The notes: generated by a model from the sequence alone, not told the origin. 64,000 nt of DNA from Selenomonadaceae bacterium (GCA_017515635.1 JAFWFO010000052.1:62001-126000), one strand, 5' to 3'; shown: positions 50,324 to 59,787, numbered from the stretch's first letter. A program made the numbers and translations.

Positions 50324-52672
50324 TTGACTGAACTTTTGGCACCTGCGGGAAGTTTCGAGGCACTCAAAGCGGCTGTTGAAGCGGGCGCAAACGCCGTTTA
50401 TCTTGCGGGAGAAAAATTCGGCGCACGGGCTTACGCGGAAAATTTTGCGGGCAACGCGTTGATTGACGCCGTCAAATTTGCTCACCTGCGCGGCACGGCG
50501 ATTCATGTCACGGTAAACACAATCGTTGCGGATTCGGAGCTTGACGAACTGGCGGAGTATCTGAAATTTTTGCGTTTGGCGAACGTCGATGCGCTGTTGA
50601 TTCAAGACTTGGGCGTTGCGGCCGTTGCGAAATCTGTCGTGCCCGAAATTCCGTTGCACGCATCAACGCAAATGTCGATTCACAATCTCGACGGCGTCAA
50701 TGCTTTGGCGGAGTTGGGATTTTCCCGCGCAGTTTTGAGCCGTGAAATGACACTCGACGAAATTGCAAAAATTTGCCGCGAGTCACCGATTGAGACAGAA
50801 ATTTTTATTCACGGCGCGTTGTGCGTGTGCTGGTCGGGACAATGCCTGATGAGTTCGCTAATCGGCGGGCGTTCCGGAAATCGCGGGCGTTGCGCTCAGC
50901 CGTGCCGCCTGCCTTATGAGCTTGTCGACGAACGCGGACAAAATCTTTTGAGCGACGCGGGAAAATTTTTGCTCAGCCCGAAAGATTTAAACACGCTCGA
51001 TTTATTGCCGAAACTCGTTGAAACGGGCGTGACTTCGCTGAAAATTGAAGGACGCATGAAACGCCCCGAATACGTCGCCACGGTCGTTAAAGTTTATCGT
51101 GACGCGCTCGACAAAAAGTTTTCGACGCCCGAAGAAAATCGAAAACTCGCGCAGATTTTTAACCGCGACTTCACGACGGCTTATCTCGAAAAAAATCCCG
51201 GCAAAAATTTAATCAGCGACACGCGCCCGAACAATCGCGGCGTTTTAATCGGACGCGTCGTCGAAGTCACACGCGACAAAATTGTTTTGAAACTTGCCGA
51301 CGAAATTCACGCGGGCGACCAAATTGAAATTTGGGTTAAAGTCGGCGGGCGCGTCACTTTCACGGCGGAAGATTTTTCGCTTGACGGCGACAAATGCACG
51401 CTGAAAATCCCGAACACTCGCGGCGTTCGCGTTCACGACAGAGCTTTTAAAATTTTCGACGCGGCGTTGACTGCCGAAGCGCGGAAATTTTTTACCGGCG
51501 CACCCATGCGGAAAATTTCTGTCGACGCTCAAGTTACCGCGAAAATCGGCGAAGCATTGACTTTGACGTTGACCGACGCCGACGGGAATTCTGCGACGGC
51601 TCGGACGAATTTTATCTGCGAACGCGCCAAAAATCGCCCGTTGACTTCGGAGACGCTCGCGAAACAAATCGGGCGTTTGGGCAATTCGATTTTCGCGCTT
51701 GAAAAAATTTCTGCCGACATTGACGCGGATTTAATGATACCCGTCAGCGAATTAAACGACGTTCGCCGCCATGCAGTTGAAGTTTTGGAATATGAACGCC
51801 TGAAAAAATTTTCGCGTGAAGTGGTTGATTCTGTTGCCCGAAAAATTTTCCCGCCGTGTGAAGTAAATTCTACAAAAATCGTCGCGCAGGTCGACACGCT
51901 CGACAAAATTAAAATTGCTCTCGACGCGGGAGCTGACGAAATTTTATTCGGCGGTGAAAGTTTCACAAACCGCCCGACGAAAAATATTTCCGACGCGATT
52001 GAACTTGTGCACGCTCGCGGGAAAAAAATTTCGTTGTCGACGCCGCGTCTCGTCCGTGACGGTGAAACTTTGGATTTAAGCGGCGACTTCGATTCGATTT
52101 ACGTCCATAATCTCGGCACGCTTAATCTTGCGAAAAAACTTTCCGACAAGCCGATTCGCACGGATTTTTCGCTGATTGTTTTCAACGCCGCGACGATAAA
52201 TTTCCTGCGTTCAATCGGCGTTAAAGGCGTGACGCTCTCGCCCGAATTGAATCTTGCGCAAGTCAAAGCTCTGGCGAAAAATTCCCCGTTGCCCGTCGAA
52301 TGCATTGTTCACGGCCGGCAAGAATTGATGATTTCGGCTTATTGCGTGCTCGGAAGTTTTCTCGGCGGTCTCGACAAAAAAAATTGCCCGCACGTCTGTC
52401 GCACGAAGAAATTTTTCTTGCGCGACCGCATGGGCGAAAATTTTCCCGTCGTCACCGACCAATTTTGTCGAATGCACATTTTGAACGCCAAAACTTTATC
52501 GATGATTGAGCACCGCAACGAATTTGACGGCGTGGCGCGAATTCGCATTGACTGCCGCGCACTGTCGAACGAAGAAACTTCGCGAATTGTTCGCGCTTAC
52601 AAGTTCGGCGGCACGGAGATTGAAAATTTTACTCGCGGTCATTTCTTCCGAGGCGTTACGGAAATTTCATAA
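50324..52672 (+). CDS. peptidase U32 family protein
   Basis: The 782-residue protein has the U32 signatures ELLAPAGSFEALKAAVEAGANAVYLAG, the cysteine-containing HGALCVCWSGQCLMSS, GGRSGNRGRCAQPCR and SLKIEGRMKRPEYVA, followed by a long C-terminal region with a second barrel-like part (FGGESFTNRP, EC-IVHGRQELMIS). Related proteins act in RNA hydroxylation (RlhA, TrhP) rather than proteolysis, probably with an iron-sulfur cluster. The start is TTG 50324 after GGAGGG. Confidence 0.9.
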   Translation: MTELLAPAGSFEALKAAVEAGANAVYLAGEKFGARAYAENFAGNALIDAVKFAHLRGTAIHVTVNTIVADSELDELAEYLKFLRLANVDALLIQDLGVAAVAKSVVPEIPLHASTQMSIHNLDGVNALAELGFSRAVLSREMTLDEIAKICRESPIETEIFIHGALCVCWSGQCLMSSLIGGRSGNRGRCAQPCRLPYELVDERGQNLLSDAGKFLLSPKDLNTLDLLPKLVETGVTSLKIEGRMKRPEYVATVVKVYRDALDKKFSTPEENRKLAQIFNRDFTTAYLEKNPGKNLISDTRPNNRGVLIGRVVEVTRDKIVLKLADEIHAGDQIEIWVKVGGRVTFTAEDFSLDGDKCTLKIPNTRGVRVHDRAFKIFDAALTAEARKFFTGAPMRKISVDAQVTAKIGEALTLTLTDADGNSATARTNFICERAKNRPLTSETLAKQIGRLGNSIFALEKISADIDADLMIPVSELNDVRRHAVEVLEYERLKKFSREVVDSVARKIFPPCEVNSTKIVAQVDTLDKIKIALDAGADEILFGGESFTNRPTKNISDAIELVHARGKKISLSTPRLVRDGETLDLSGDFDSIYVHNLGTLNLAKKLSDKPIRTDFSLIVFNAATINFLRSIGVKGVTLSPELNLAQVKALAKNSPLPVECIVHGRQELMISAYCVLGSFLGGLDKKNCPHVCRTKKFFLRDRMGENFPVVTDQFCRMHILNAKTLSMIEHRNEFDGVARIRIDCRALSNEETSRIVRAYKFGGTEIENFTRGHFFRGVTEIS

Positions 52673-52679
52673 CAAAAAA

Positions 52680-52710
52680 TCCCCGTCACAATCGACGGGG
52701 AAATTTTTTT
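52680..52710. terminator. bidirectional terminator
   Basis: CCCCGTC (52681-52687) pairs with GACGGGG (52694-52700); seven T follow on the plus strand and six on the minus strand. It lies between the convergent U32 and HD genes. Confidence 0.88.
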
Positions 52711-52723
52711 GCCGAAAAATTTT

Positions 52724-53284
52724 TTACAGCTGAAGTTCGTCGGCGCGTTCGGTCATGCCTTTAATGCAAAGTTCCATCAACGTGCCGAGTTCAAGTCCCA
52801 AATCGTCTGCGCCGCGCTGAATGACTTCGCGATCACATTTCGCGGCAAAACGTTTGTCCTTGAATTTTTTCTTGAGACTTTTAACGGACATGCCCGCCAT
52901 TTTTTCGGGACGCATGAGCGCGTAAGCGTGAACAATGCCCGTGAGTTCGTCGACGGCGAACAAACTTTTTTGGCAATCGGTTTCGGGTTTAATCGTCGCG
53001 CCCGTCAAGCCGTAGCCGTGCGAAATTATCGTCGTGATGTCGTCTTCGTCGATACCTTCAGGCTCAAGAAGTTCGCGGACGTGCTGACAGTGTTCGTCGG
53101 GGAATTTTTCAAAATCCACGTCGTGAAGGTAGCCGATAGCCGACCAATGTTCTTTGTCGCCGCCGAAATGTTCAGCCAACGCGCCCATTGCCGCGCTGAC
53201 GGCCGCCGCGTGTACAAACAAATGCGGTTCCGTGACGTGTTTGCCAAGAATTTCTTTCGCTCGTTCCAAAGTCAATTTGCTCAA
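52724..53284 (-). CDS. HD-domain hydrolase
   Basis: The 186-residue protein has His in FVHAAAVSAAM, HD in IGYLHDVDFEKFPDEHCQHV, and His in IISHGYG, an HD-type metal site of the kind often seen in small stand-alone HDIG proteins. The substrate is unknown. I chose TTG 53284 because GGGAGG lies 7 bases before it. It follows the MtlR-type gene after 18 bases and may share its transcript. Confidence 0.82.
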   Translation of the reverse strand: MSKLTLERAKEILGKHVTEPHLFVHAAAVSAAMGALAEHFGGDKEHWSAIGYLHDVDFEKFPDEHCQHVRELLEPEGIDEDDITTIISHGYGLTGATIKPETDCQKSLFAVDELTGIVHAYALMRPEKMAGMSVKSLKKKFKDKRFAAKCDREVIQRGADDLGLELGTLMELCIKGMTERADELQL

Positions 53285-53302
53285 GTTAAAACCTCCCAAA
53301 AG

Positions 53303-55396
53303 TCACATTAATTCTTTAAGTTTCGCCCGATAAAAGTCCTCGAAGATTTTCAACATCTCGCGGCGAATTTCTTCACCGTCGCCCTCGCGGAGAATTTCGA
53401 TAAAGCCCCAGCGGTCAAGCAACACGGACGCGATATGCCCGATAGTTTCCAGCGCGTATTCGTCGGCGTCAATCGGGGCAAGCAAAACAATCGCCGTGCG
53501 CACGACTTCACCGCCCGCAGGATATTCAAAGCCGTCGCCGAGTTGTAAAATCCCGAACGAAGCCGCTTTGACAGCCTCGCATTTGCAGTGCAACAAAATC
53601 ATGCGCCGTCCGACAATCAGAGTGGAGCCGGCATCTTCGCGCAGGAGCAGAGCTTTGGAAATTTCTTCGCGACTTTGAACGTCTTTGCCCGCCAAACTGC
53701 CTGCAAGTTTGCACGCCGCGTTGATGTCCGAAACATTTCCGCGCACGAAAAAATAATTCGTTATGAGTTGCAAAATTGTCCGCCCGTAAGAATTCAATTT
53801 CGTCAATGCGTCGATAAACGGCGGGCGCGGTTCAATTTCTTCGGCACTGCCCAAAAATTTTTTATTCTGGCGCGACAGTTCGGCGTCAATTTTTTTTCGG
53901 TCGTCCTCAATCAGCGCGGCACTCACAACCAAAACGGGACATTTTGCGCGGGGAATCGGCACGGTCGAAATTATGAAGTCGAAATCTTTTTCGGCAATAT
54001 ATTCGTCGGTTACCTGCAGAATCGGAATTTCGTCGACGATTTTGATTGTCGGGAAATTTGCGCGGAGACGGCTCGCCAAAAGTCGCGAAGTTCCCATGCC
54101 CGTCGGACAGGCGACAACTACGCGGTGAACAGCGTGCATAAATTTTTCGCTGTCGGACAGTGTCGCGCCCAAATGCATCGCAATGTAAGCAATTTCCGCG
54201 TCCGGTAAAGTTTCGCCGACTTCTTTTTCAACTTCGACGACACAACGACGCGTCAAGCTCATCAATTCGGGATAATGTTCGCGAATTTCATTCAACAGCG
54301 GGTTGCGAATGTCCATATGCATTTTCAGTCGGCTTATCGTCGGCGCAAGATGATTTACCAGTCCGGCAAGCAAGCATTGATTTTTGTCAATGTCGCGCCC
54401 CGTGATTTTTGCGGCGCGTTTCATGACTTGTTTCGCCAACGTCACCAGATGAAAGTTATCCATCATCGAAATCGTTCCGAGGCTTGCGGAACTGTAACGG
54501 CTTCGCGCACCGAGAATGTGCATCGTTATGTAAGCAACTTCGCTTTCGGGCACGTCCACGCCGAAGACCGACGAAATTTTTTCCGCAAGTTTTTTCGCCG
54601 CCGCGAATTCCCGCCCGACTTTGAGTCGCGAAAAAGTTTCTTCGTCGACGGTAATCGGCTCGTGATTTTTGATTCGGCGCAGGGCAAGCGACAGATGAAC
54701 CGTCAGCCCGATAAATGCGTTGTCCGATAATCTGTAACCGAGTTCACTCTCCGTGACGCGAATCATTTGCTCAAGTCGTCGCCACTCGCCCGCGTCAATC
54801 AGCTCCAACAAAAATTTCGACACCTGCGCGACAGGCGCGTCGTCTTCGTCAGGCAGATTGTCCTGCAACAAATTCAGCAAACTTTCTTCGCCGACGTGTT
54901 CATAAATGTAGCTTACAATCGCCCGCCGCAAGTCCCGTTCGTCGCCGAGCAAACTTACTCCCAAACCGGGTTTGCGCAAAAGTTTTAAGCCACGATCGCG
55001 AAACCACGGTTCCAACTTGTCCAGGTCGTTTGAAATTGTCGAGTCCGTCACGTGAACCGCACTTGACAAGACGAAAAGTTTTATCGGCTCGTGACTTGAT
55101 AAAAGTTTGCTGATGATGATTGAGCGACGTTCTTTCGGCGTGTATTCTTTTTTTTCGCCCGATTTGAGCTGTGCCGCAAGCCCGTAACGTTTGACTTCAC
55201 TGCCGACGATTAAAAGTCCCGCGCCGGATTTTTTGTCGAGTTGCAAGCCCGCTTTAGTCAAAACTTCTTCGACTTTGGATAATTGTCGCGAAACGGTTTT
55301 TGAACTTATCGAAAGTTCCTCCGCGATTTGTGCCGTCGTCTGATAATTTTTTTCGCGCAGAAGTAATTTCAAAATGTCCCGCGTCCGTTGCTCCAT
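53303..55396 (-). CDS. BglG/MtlR-type PRD transcriptional regulator with EIIB and EIIA domains
   Basis: The 697-residue protein has, in order: HTH domains (about 1-60, TAQIAEELSISSKTVSRQLSKV, and a second at 90-150), two PRD domains (about 190-400) with regulatory histidines such as VNHL and AYITMHILGA, an EIIB-like domain (VACPTGMGTSRLL) and an EIIA-Mtl-like domain (LLHCKCEAVKAASFGIL). In the common form of this EIIA the His is in GxAxPH; here HCKC stands near. Such proteins activate sugar operons under PTS control. ATG 55396 follows GGAGGCGACC. Confidence 0.88.
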   Translation of the reverse strand: MEQRTRDILKLLLREKNYQTTAQIAEELSISSKTVSRQLSKVEEVLTKAGLQLDKKSGAGLLIVGSEVKRYGLAAQLKSGEKKEYTPKERRSIIISKLLSSHEPIKLFVLSSAVHVTDSTISNDLDKLEPWFRDRGLKLLRKPGLGVSLLGDERDLRRAIVSYIYEHVGEESLLNLLQDNLPDEDDAPVAQVSKFLLELIDAGEWRRLEQMIRVTESELGYRLSDNAFIGLTVHLSLALRRIKNHEPITVDEETFSRLKVGREFAAAKKLAEKISSVFGVDVPESEVAYITMHILGARSRYSSASLGTISMMDNFHLVTLAKQVMKRAAKITGRDIDKNQCLLAGLVNHLAPTISRLKMHMDIRNPLLNEIREHYPELMSLTRRCVVEVEKEVGETLPDAEIAYIAMHLGATLSDSEKFMHAVHRVVVACPTGMGTSRLLASRLRANFPTIKIVDEIPILQVTDEYIAEKDFDFIISTVPIPRAKCPVLVVSAALIEDDRKKIDAELSRQNKKFLGSAEEIEPRPPFIDALTKLNSYGRTILQLITNYFFVRGNVSDINAACKLAGSLAGKDVQSREEISKALLLREDAGSTLIVGRRMILLHCKCEAVKAASFGILQLGDGFEYPAGGEVVRTAIVLLAPIDADEYALETIGHIASVLLDRWGFIEILREGDGEEIRREMLKIFEDFYRAKLKELM

Positions 55397-55410
55397 TGAA
55401 GGTCGCCTCC

Positions 55411-56406
55411 TCAGCAAATGCGCGGCACGAGTTCACCCGCAGGCATGTCGACGATTCGCACGCCGCCGATTGAAGTTTTCAAGCCGACTTTACCCGCCGC
55501 CTGTGAAACAATTTCGCCGATAATTGCCGCGTTTCGCCCGTAAATATTTTCGTGCATGACGTTCAAAATTTTTTCGGCGGAATTTTCGGGAACAATCGCG
55601 ATAATTTTTCCTTCGTTGGCGAGTTCAAGCGGATCGAAGCCCAAAATATCGCAGACGCCGCGAACTTCCTCACGCACGGGAATTTTTTCTTCGTGAAGCA
55701 GAATTCCGACGTTCGCCGCCTGTGCAATTTCGTTCAACACCGCTGCAACTCCGCCGCGTGTCGCGTCACGGAGCATGGCAATTTTCGGCTCGACGGTCAA
55801 CATTTTGCGAATCAGCCCGTTGAGTGGCGCACAATCGGATTGAACACTTTCGGGAAGTTCCAAGCCGTGCCGCCCCGCAAGAATCGTCGTGGCGTGGTCA
55901 CCAATAAAGCCCGACACCAAAACTTTCATACCCGCACGAACATTTTTCGCCGAAATGTCGACGCCATCAATCAATTCGCCGATGCCCGCCGTGTTGATAA
56001 AAATTCCGTCAGCTTGCCCGCGCCCGACAACTTTTGTGTCGCCTGTGACGATTTGAACGCCCGCTTCACGTGCCGCCGTTGCCATTGATACGACAATTTT
56101 TCTCAGCGCATGAACGTCGAAACCTTCTTCGAGAATCATGCCCGCCGATAAATATTTCGGAAGCGCGCCCGTAACTGCCAAATCGTTTACCGTGCCGCAA
56201 ACTGCAAGTTTGCCGATGTCGCCGCCGTTGAAAAAAATTGGTCGCACGACGTAACTGTCGGTTGTCATTGCAATTCGTCCGATTTTCGCTCCGTCGTGAA
56301 GTTCGCGCAAAATTTCGTTGTCAAAGGCGGGCAGAATTATTTCGTGCAAAAGTTGTGTGCTCAACTTGCCGCCCGCGCCGTGTGCTTGCAAAATTTTTTC
56401 GTCCAT
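55411..56406 (-). CDS. hypE: hydrogenase maturation protein HypE
   Basis: The 331-residue protein has the HypE features HGAGGKLSTQLLHEI at the start, DSYVVRPIFFNGGDIGKLAVCGTVNDLAV and VSGFIGDHATTIL, and the essential C-terminal cysteine in LVPRIC. HypE converts the carbamoyl group from HypF to the cyanide ligand of NiFe hydrogenases. ATG 56406 follows GAGGAA. hypD and hypC lie upstream on the same strand but are separated from it by two plus-strand genes. Confidence 0.95.
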   Translation of the reverse strand: MDEKILQAHGAGGKLSTQLLHEIILPAFDNEILRELHDGAKIGRIAMTTDSYVVRPIFFNGGDIGKLAVCGTVNDLAVTGALPKYLSAGMILEEGFDVHALRKIVVSMATAAREAGVQIVTGDTKVVGRGQADGIFINTAGIGELIDGVDISAKNVRAGMKVLVSGFIGDHATTILAGRHGLELPESVQSDCAPLNGLIRKMLTVEPKIAMLRDATRGGVAAVLNEIAQAANVGILLHEEKIPVREEVRGVCDILGFDPLELANEGKIIAIVPENSAEKILNVMHENIYGRNAAIIGEIVSQAAGKVGLKTSIGGVRIVDMPAGELVPRIC

Positions 56407-56436
56407 AAAAAATTCCTCGTCAAAACTTTTTGCCGA

Positions 56437-56465
56437 ATTATATATTTCCGCCGTGAAAATATCAA
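56437..56465 (-). promoter_or_regulatory. predicted promoter of hypE
   Basis: On the minus strand TTGATA (56460-56465) and TATAAT (56437-56442) are 17 bases apart. A promoter of its own would be needed because hypE is cut off from hypCD. Confidence 0.6.
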
Positions 56466-56533
56466 TGCGCAGGGTCTCCGCCGAAAAAATCCACGCGCAT
56501 TTTGTTTTTGCCAAAAAATTTTTTAAATAGCCC

Positions 56534-56564
56534 TTGACACAGGGGGGGGTATCTAATGTATACT
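56534..56564 (+). promoter_or_regulatory. RTX gene promoter with G8 spacer tract (candidate phase-variable)
   Basis: TTGACA (56534-56539) and TATACT (56559-56564) flank a 19-base spacer that contains eight G (56542-56549). The tract lies nearer the -35 side here, unlike the two promoters on the minus strand, where it touches the -10 box. The leader to ATG 56670 is about 100 bases. Confidence 0.7.
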
Positions 56565-56669
56565 CGCCGCAGGTTTTGAAGTTGTCTTCGCTTTTCGGAA
56601 AGAGATGAGGCTTATGGCGTAACAAGTTTTGAGGCAGTTCGATTGTTGTTTTCGGAAGGAGAAAGTTTT

Positions 56670-57680
56670 ATGGACATTTACAACACGACGTTGAATACCG
56701 TCGAAGGCAGTGCGGAGGCCGACTATATCGAAAACTACGTAAGCTCCGGATACGTCTACGGTTACGGCGGCAACGACACCATCTTTACAGCCGGCTTTCT
56801 TTCTTATGCTGACGGCGGTATCGGCGACGACAGAATGGTGAATATTGTGCCCGCATTTTTATTGGGCGGTGATGGCAATGATACGCTGGCCAATATGTCG
56901 AGCATGGGATTTTTATTCGGCGGCGCGGGAGACGACGTTGTCGCCAACATATCCGATAACGCTTCTGCTGTTTATTTGAGCGGCGACAGCGGTTCGGATA
57001 TCGTTGCAAATTTCGCTTCCGGCATGGCAACTTTAAACGGCGGCAGCATGGATTTTTCTTACGACAGATTGGTCAGCGGTGATGGTGTCGATATTTTTGA
57101 AATCGCTCCGTACTGCGGTTATGATGAAATTCGTAACCACAAAGCTCAAGATGTCATTTACATCTACGGTTCCATTGCCGAATGGACGGGACAAGTCATT
57201 GATACTCACGTAATGTTTTCAAGCATATACGGCGACATTGTCATTGTGGAAAACGGCGCACTTACGGGCGTCAACGTGTTCACCTCCAACGAATCACGAG
57301 CTGCCTTTGAGCAACTCATCGAAAACTACAAGACGGCACTCGGAATTTCGACTTCATCTTACGACATGGCTTCAGACGAAACTTGGAGCAACGCGAATCA
57401 ATATTTCGGCACGGCGCAGGCGGATAACATTTTCGTCAGCCGTTCCGACGGCAACGACCTGGTCTTCGACACCGACAGCGCGGACACGATTCATCTTTAC
57501 GACACGGCATTGAGCGATATTGTCTCTACTTCGGTCAGTGACAACGCAATCGCAATCGCCTTTAACACGGGCGAAGTTGCCATGATCTCTGCGGCGGAAA
57601 ACGTTTCGCCGACCTTCAAACTCGCGAGCGGTCAAAGTTACGTCTACGACCGCGAAAGTTCTTCGTGGCGGGAAGCGTAA
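56670..57680 (+). CDS. RTX-type repeat protein
   Basis: The 336-residue protein has RTX-like repeats in the first half (GYGGNDTIFTAG, GGIGDDRM, GGDGNDTLANM, GGAGDDVVANI) and a second block near residue 250 (TAQADNIFVSR, DGNDLVFDTDSADTIHLYD). The C-terminal about 70 residues (ALSDIVSTSVSDNAIAIAFNTG to SYVYD) form a domain that the large RTX gene at 10512 lacks. No signal peptide is present; type I secretion is likely by family. ATG 56670 follows GGAAGGAG. It is placed between hypD and hypE on the opposite strand. Confidence 0.82.
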   Translation: MDIYNTTLNTVEGSAEADYIENYVSSGYVYGYGGNDTIFTAGFLSYADGGIGDDRMVNIVPAFLLGGDGNDTLANMSSMGFLFGGAGDDVVANISDNASAVYLSGDSGSDIVANFASGMATLNGGSMDFSYDRLVSGDGVDIFEIAPYCGYDEIRNHKAQDVIYIYGSIAEWTGQVIDTHVMFSSIYGDIVIVENGALTGVNVFTSNESRAAFEQLIENYKTALGISTSSYDMASDETWSNANQYFGTAQADNIFVSRSDGNDLVFDTDSADTIHLYDTALSDIVSTSVSDNAIAIAFNTGEVAMISAAENVSPTFKLASGQSYVYDRESSSWREA

Positions 57681-57706
57681 AAATTTCTTTCGACGAAACA
57701 AAATAA

Positions 57707-57745
57707 TCGCTCCGCTTGCCGACAACGTGAGCGGAGCGGTTGTTT
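57707..57745 (+). terminator. terminator after the RTX-type gene
   Basis: CGCTCCGCT (57707-57715) pairs with AGCGGAGCG (57729-57737), followed by GTTGTTTT. Confidence 0.85.
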
Positions 57746-57763
57746 TATCGGGAGATGAGAGTA

Positions 57764-58285
57764 ATGAATAACATTTCAGGTTTAATTGCCCTCGTGGGTT
57801 GGTTTTGCTTTGTTTTTACTGCTTCTTCATGGATGAATATCGGTTTCTGGGGTACCATATTAATAATCATTATTTCAGTTTTTATTATCGTCGATAAAGA
57901 TATGGATTCAATTATTAAAATTTTTGCTCTTCCCATCGGTTTATTGTTTGCTGTGAAAATTGCAGGTATTCTTTTTACTAAGTATCCTTATATTCCTGTT
58001 TTGGCTTTCGTTGCGTTTATCATTTATGTAAATATTGTAGAACCTCCGCCCGAAGACGAATCTCCTCCACCAACTGAGAGAGAAAGAACCGCTTCGGAGG
58101 TATATTATCGCGTTTTGAGTAGACAAAAATATGAACGTTTACAACTAGAACTAGATCAGTTAGAAAATGAACGTGCCAGATTAAGATGGGCTGACGATAA
58201 TTCTGATTTATATTATGCACTTACCGAGAAAATCGAAGATTTGAGACGTGAAATAGCAGACTTGGAAGATTATTTAAGGGAATAA
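57764..58285 (+). CDS. AT-rich membrane protein with C-terminal coiled coil
   Basis: I do not recognise this 173-residue protein. It has three or four hydrophobic segments in the first 90 residues (ISGLIALVGWFCFVF, FWGTILIIIISVFIIV, IFALPIGLLFAVKIAG and VLAFVAFIIYV), a Pro/Glu stretch (EPPPEDESPPPTERE) and a charged coiled coil to the end. Its base composition is clearly more AT-rich than the neighbours and it uses TTA, ATA and AGA codons freely, which suggests foreign origin. GGGAGATGAG precedes the ATG. It follows the RTX gene behind a terminator. Confidence 0.75.
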   Translation: MNNISGLIALVGWFCFVFTASSWMNIGFWGTILIIIISVFIIVDKDMDSIIKIFALPIGLLFAVKIAGILFTKYPYIPVLAFVAFIIYVNIVEPPPEDESPPPTERERTASEVYYRVLSRQKYERLQLELDQLENERARLRWADDNSDLYYALTEKIEDLRREIADLEDYLRE

Positions 58286-58300
58286 ATTTTACCACAAACA

Positions 58301-58337
58301 AAAAGCACGCCTCCGAGTTTCGGGGACGCGCTTTTTT
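58301..58337 (+). terminator. terminator after the AT-rich membrane protein gene
   Basis: AAAAGC(A)CG pairs with CGCGCTTTT, with inner C-G pairs, and a T run follows. It separates the gene from convergent hypD. Confidence 0.7.
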
Positions 58338-58367
58338 GTTGTCGAGAATTGAAACGGTATCGTCGAA

Positions 58368-59444
58368 TCAAAAATTAAATTTCCCGCTGCCGTACTTGAA
58401 CCACGCCGCGCAGACTCCTTCGACCGAAACCATGCACGCGCCGATTGCGTGAAGCGGTTTGCAAGCCTTGCCGAACAGCGGACAATCCGTCGGCTTGACA
58501 AGCCCGCGAAGAACTTCGCCGCAACGACACGCAGATTTTTTTTCGATGCGCTCAATCTCGACGGGCTCGACGCGCTCAATGTCGAACGCCGCAAATTCGT
58601 CGCGCAACTTCAAACCTGACGCGGGAATTTCGCCCATGCCGCGCCAAACGGCGTCCGTGACTTCGTAAACCTGCGCGAGAATTTTTTTCGCGGTAAGGTT
58701 GCCTTCGTTCGTGACGACGCTTTTATAATCGTTCGCGACTGTCGGTTGACCCGTGTCAATTTGCTCAAGCAAACTTACCAACGCCGTCAAAATTTCGTCC
58801 GCCTCGAAGCCGCTGACAGCCGATGGGATTTTAAAATCGTCCGCCAAAAAATTGAACGCGTCCGCACCGATGACAACCGCCACATGTCCCGGCAACAAAA
58901 AACCGTCGACTTTGGTTGATTCGTCGTTGAGCAAAAATTTCAGCGCGGGCGGAACCAACTTTTGCGCCGACAGCATAAATAAATTTTTAACGCCTTGATC
59001 TCTTGCCGCCAAAATCGTTGCCGCTTGAGTGGGAGCCGTAGTCTCGAAGCCGACCGCCAAAAAAATTACCGACTTGCGCGGATTTTCTTTCGCCAACTCG
59101 ATACAGTCCAGCGGCGAATAAACGACTTTGATTCGTGCGCCCGCCGCCGACTCGCGTGCCAAACTTGAGCGCGTGCCGGGAACTTTGAGCATGTCGCCGA
59201 ACGTCGCCACGATGAAATTTTTCTTGCGTGCGTAAGCGATTGCCTTGTCGATAAAATCATCGTCCGTGACGCAAACGGGACAGCCGGGACCGGAGACAAG
59301 TTCGACGTTTTCGGGAAGGATTTGCCGAATGCCCGAACGAAAAATCGCGACGGTATGAGTGCCGCAAACTTCCATCAAGCGCAGATGTTTTTTGCCTTTC
59401 GCAAGCCGCGAAATTTTTTTAACAAGCTTCAACGTGTCAGCCAT
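58368..59444 (-). CDS. hypD: hydrogenase maturation protein HypD
   Basis: The 358-residue protein has the HypD motifs LMEVCGTHTVAIFRSGI, SGPGCPVCVT, FAVGFETTAPT-like FLAVGFETTAPTQA and the C-terminal cysteine cluster KKSACRCGEVLRGL and CPLFGKAC, which hold a 4Fe-4S cluster. With HypC and HypE it builds the Fe(CN)2CO group. It follows hypC after 11 bases. Confidence 0.96.
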   Translation of the reverse strand: MADTLKLVKKISRLAKGKKHLRLMEVCGTHTVAIFRSGIRQILPENVELVSGPGCPVCVTDDDFIDKAIAYARKKNFIVATFGDMLKVPGTRSSLARESAAGARIKVVYSPLDCIELAKENPRKSVIFLAVGFETTAPTQAATILAARDQGVKNLFMLSAQKLVPPALKFLLNDESTKVDGFLLPGHVAVVIGADAFNFLADDFKIPSAVSGFEADEILTALVSLLEQIDTGQPTVANDYKSVVTNEGNLTAKKILAQVYEVTDAVWRGMGEIPASGLKLRDEFAAFDIERVEPVEIERIEKKSACRCGEVLRGLVKPTDCPLFGKACKPLHAIGACMVSVEGVCAAWFKYGSGKFNF

Positions 59445-59455
59445 TTATACAACTC

Positions 59456-59695
59456 CTACAAAAGTTTTTCGACCGTGCGCGGGGCACCGTTCATTTCGGC
59501 AACCAGTGCGTCACGGATTTGCACTTCGCGTTCGTCAATCGTCTGCATTGCAAAGCCCGCGTGAATCAAAACGAAGTCGCCGACCTTCGCTTCGGGCAGT
59601 AACATCAAACTTGCCTTACGCGTGACGCCCGCCCGCTCGACCGTTGCCAAATCGCCTTCAATCGCCAAAACTTTTGCCGGAAATGCCAAACACAT
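59456..59695 (-). CDS. hypC: hydrogenase maturation chaperone HypC
   Basis: The 79-residue protein begins MCLAFPAKVLAIEGDLATVE, with the essential N-terminal Met-Cys, and has VGDFVLIHAGFAMQTID. HypC carries the iron ligand complex between HypD and the large subunit precursor. ATG 59695 follows GAGGTGAT. The hydrogenase structural genes and hypA, hypB and hypF are not in the window. Confidence 0.95.
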   Translation of the reverse strand: MCLAFPAKVLAIEGDLATVERAGVTRKASLMLLPEAKVGDFVLIHAGFAMQTIDEREVQIRDALVAEMNGAPRTVEKLL

Positions 59696-59713
59696 TTCTA
59701 TCACCTCGCGCAG

Positions 59714-59742
59714 ATAATACACCACTTGCCCGCACATTGCAA
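59714..59742 (-). promoter_or_regulatory. promoter of hypCD
   Basis: On the minus strand TTGCAA (59737-59742) and TATTAT (59714-59719) are 17 bases apart, about 18 bases before the hypC ATG. Confidence 0.65.
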
Positions 59743-59787
59743 AGCAACGCAATATTTCGACACGTTCGCGCAAAAAAATAACGCCGC

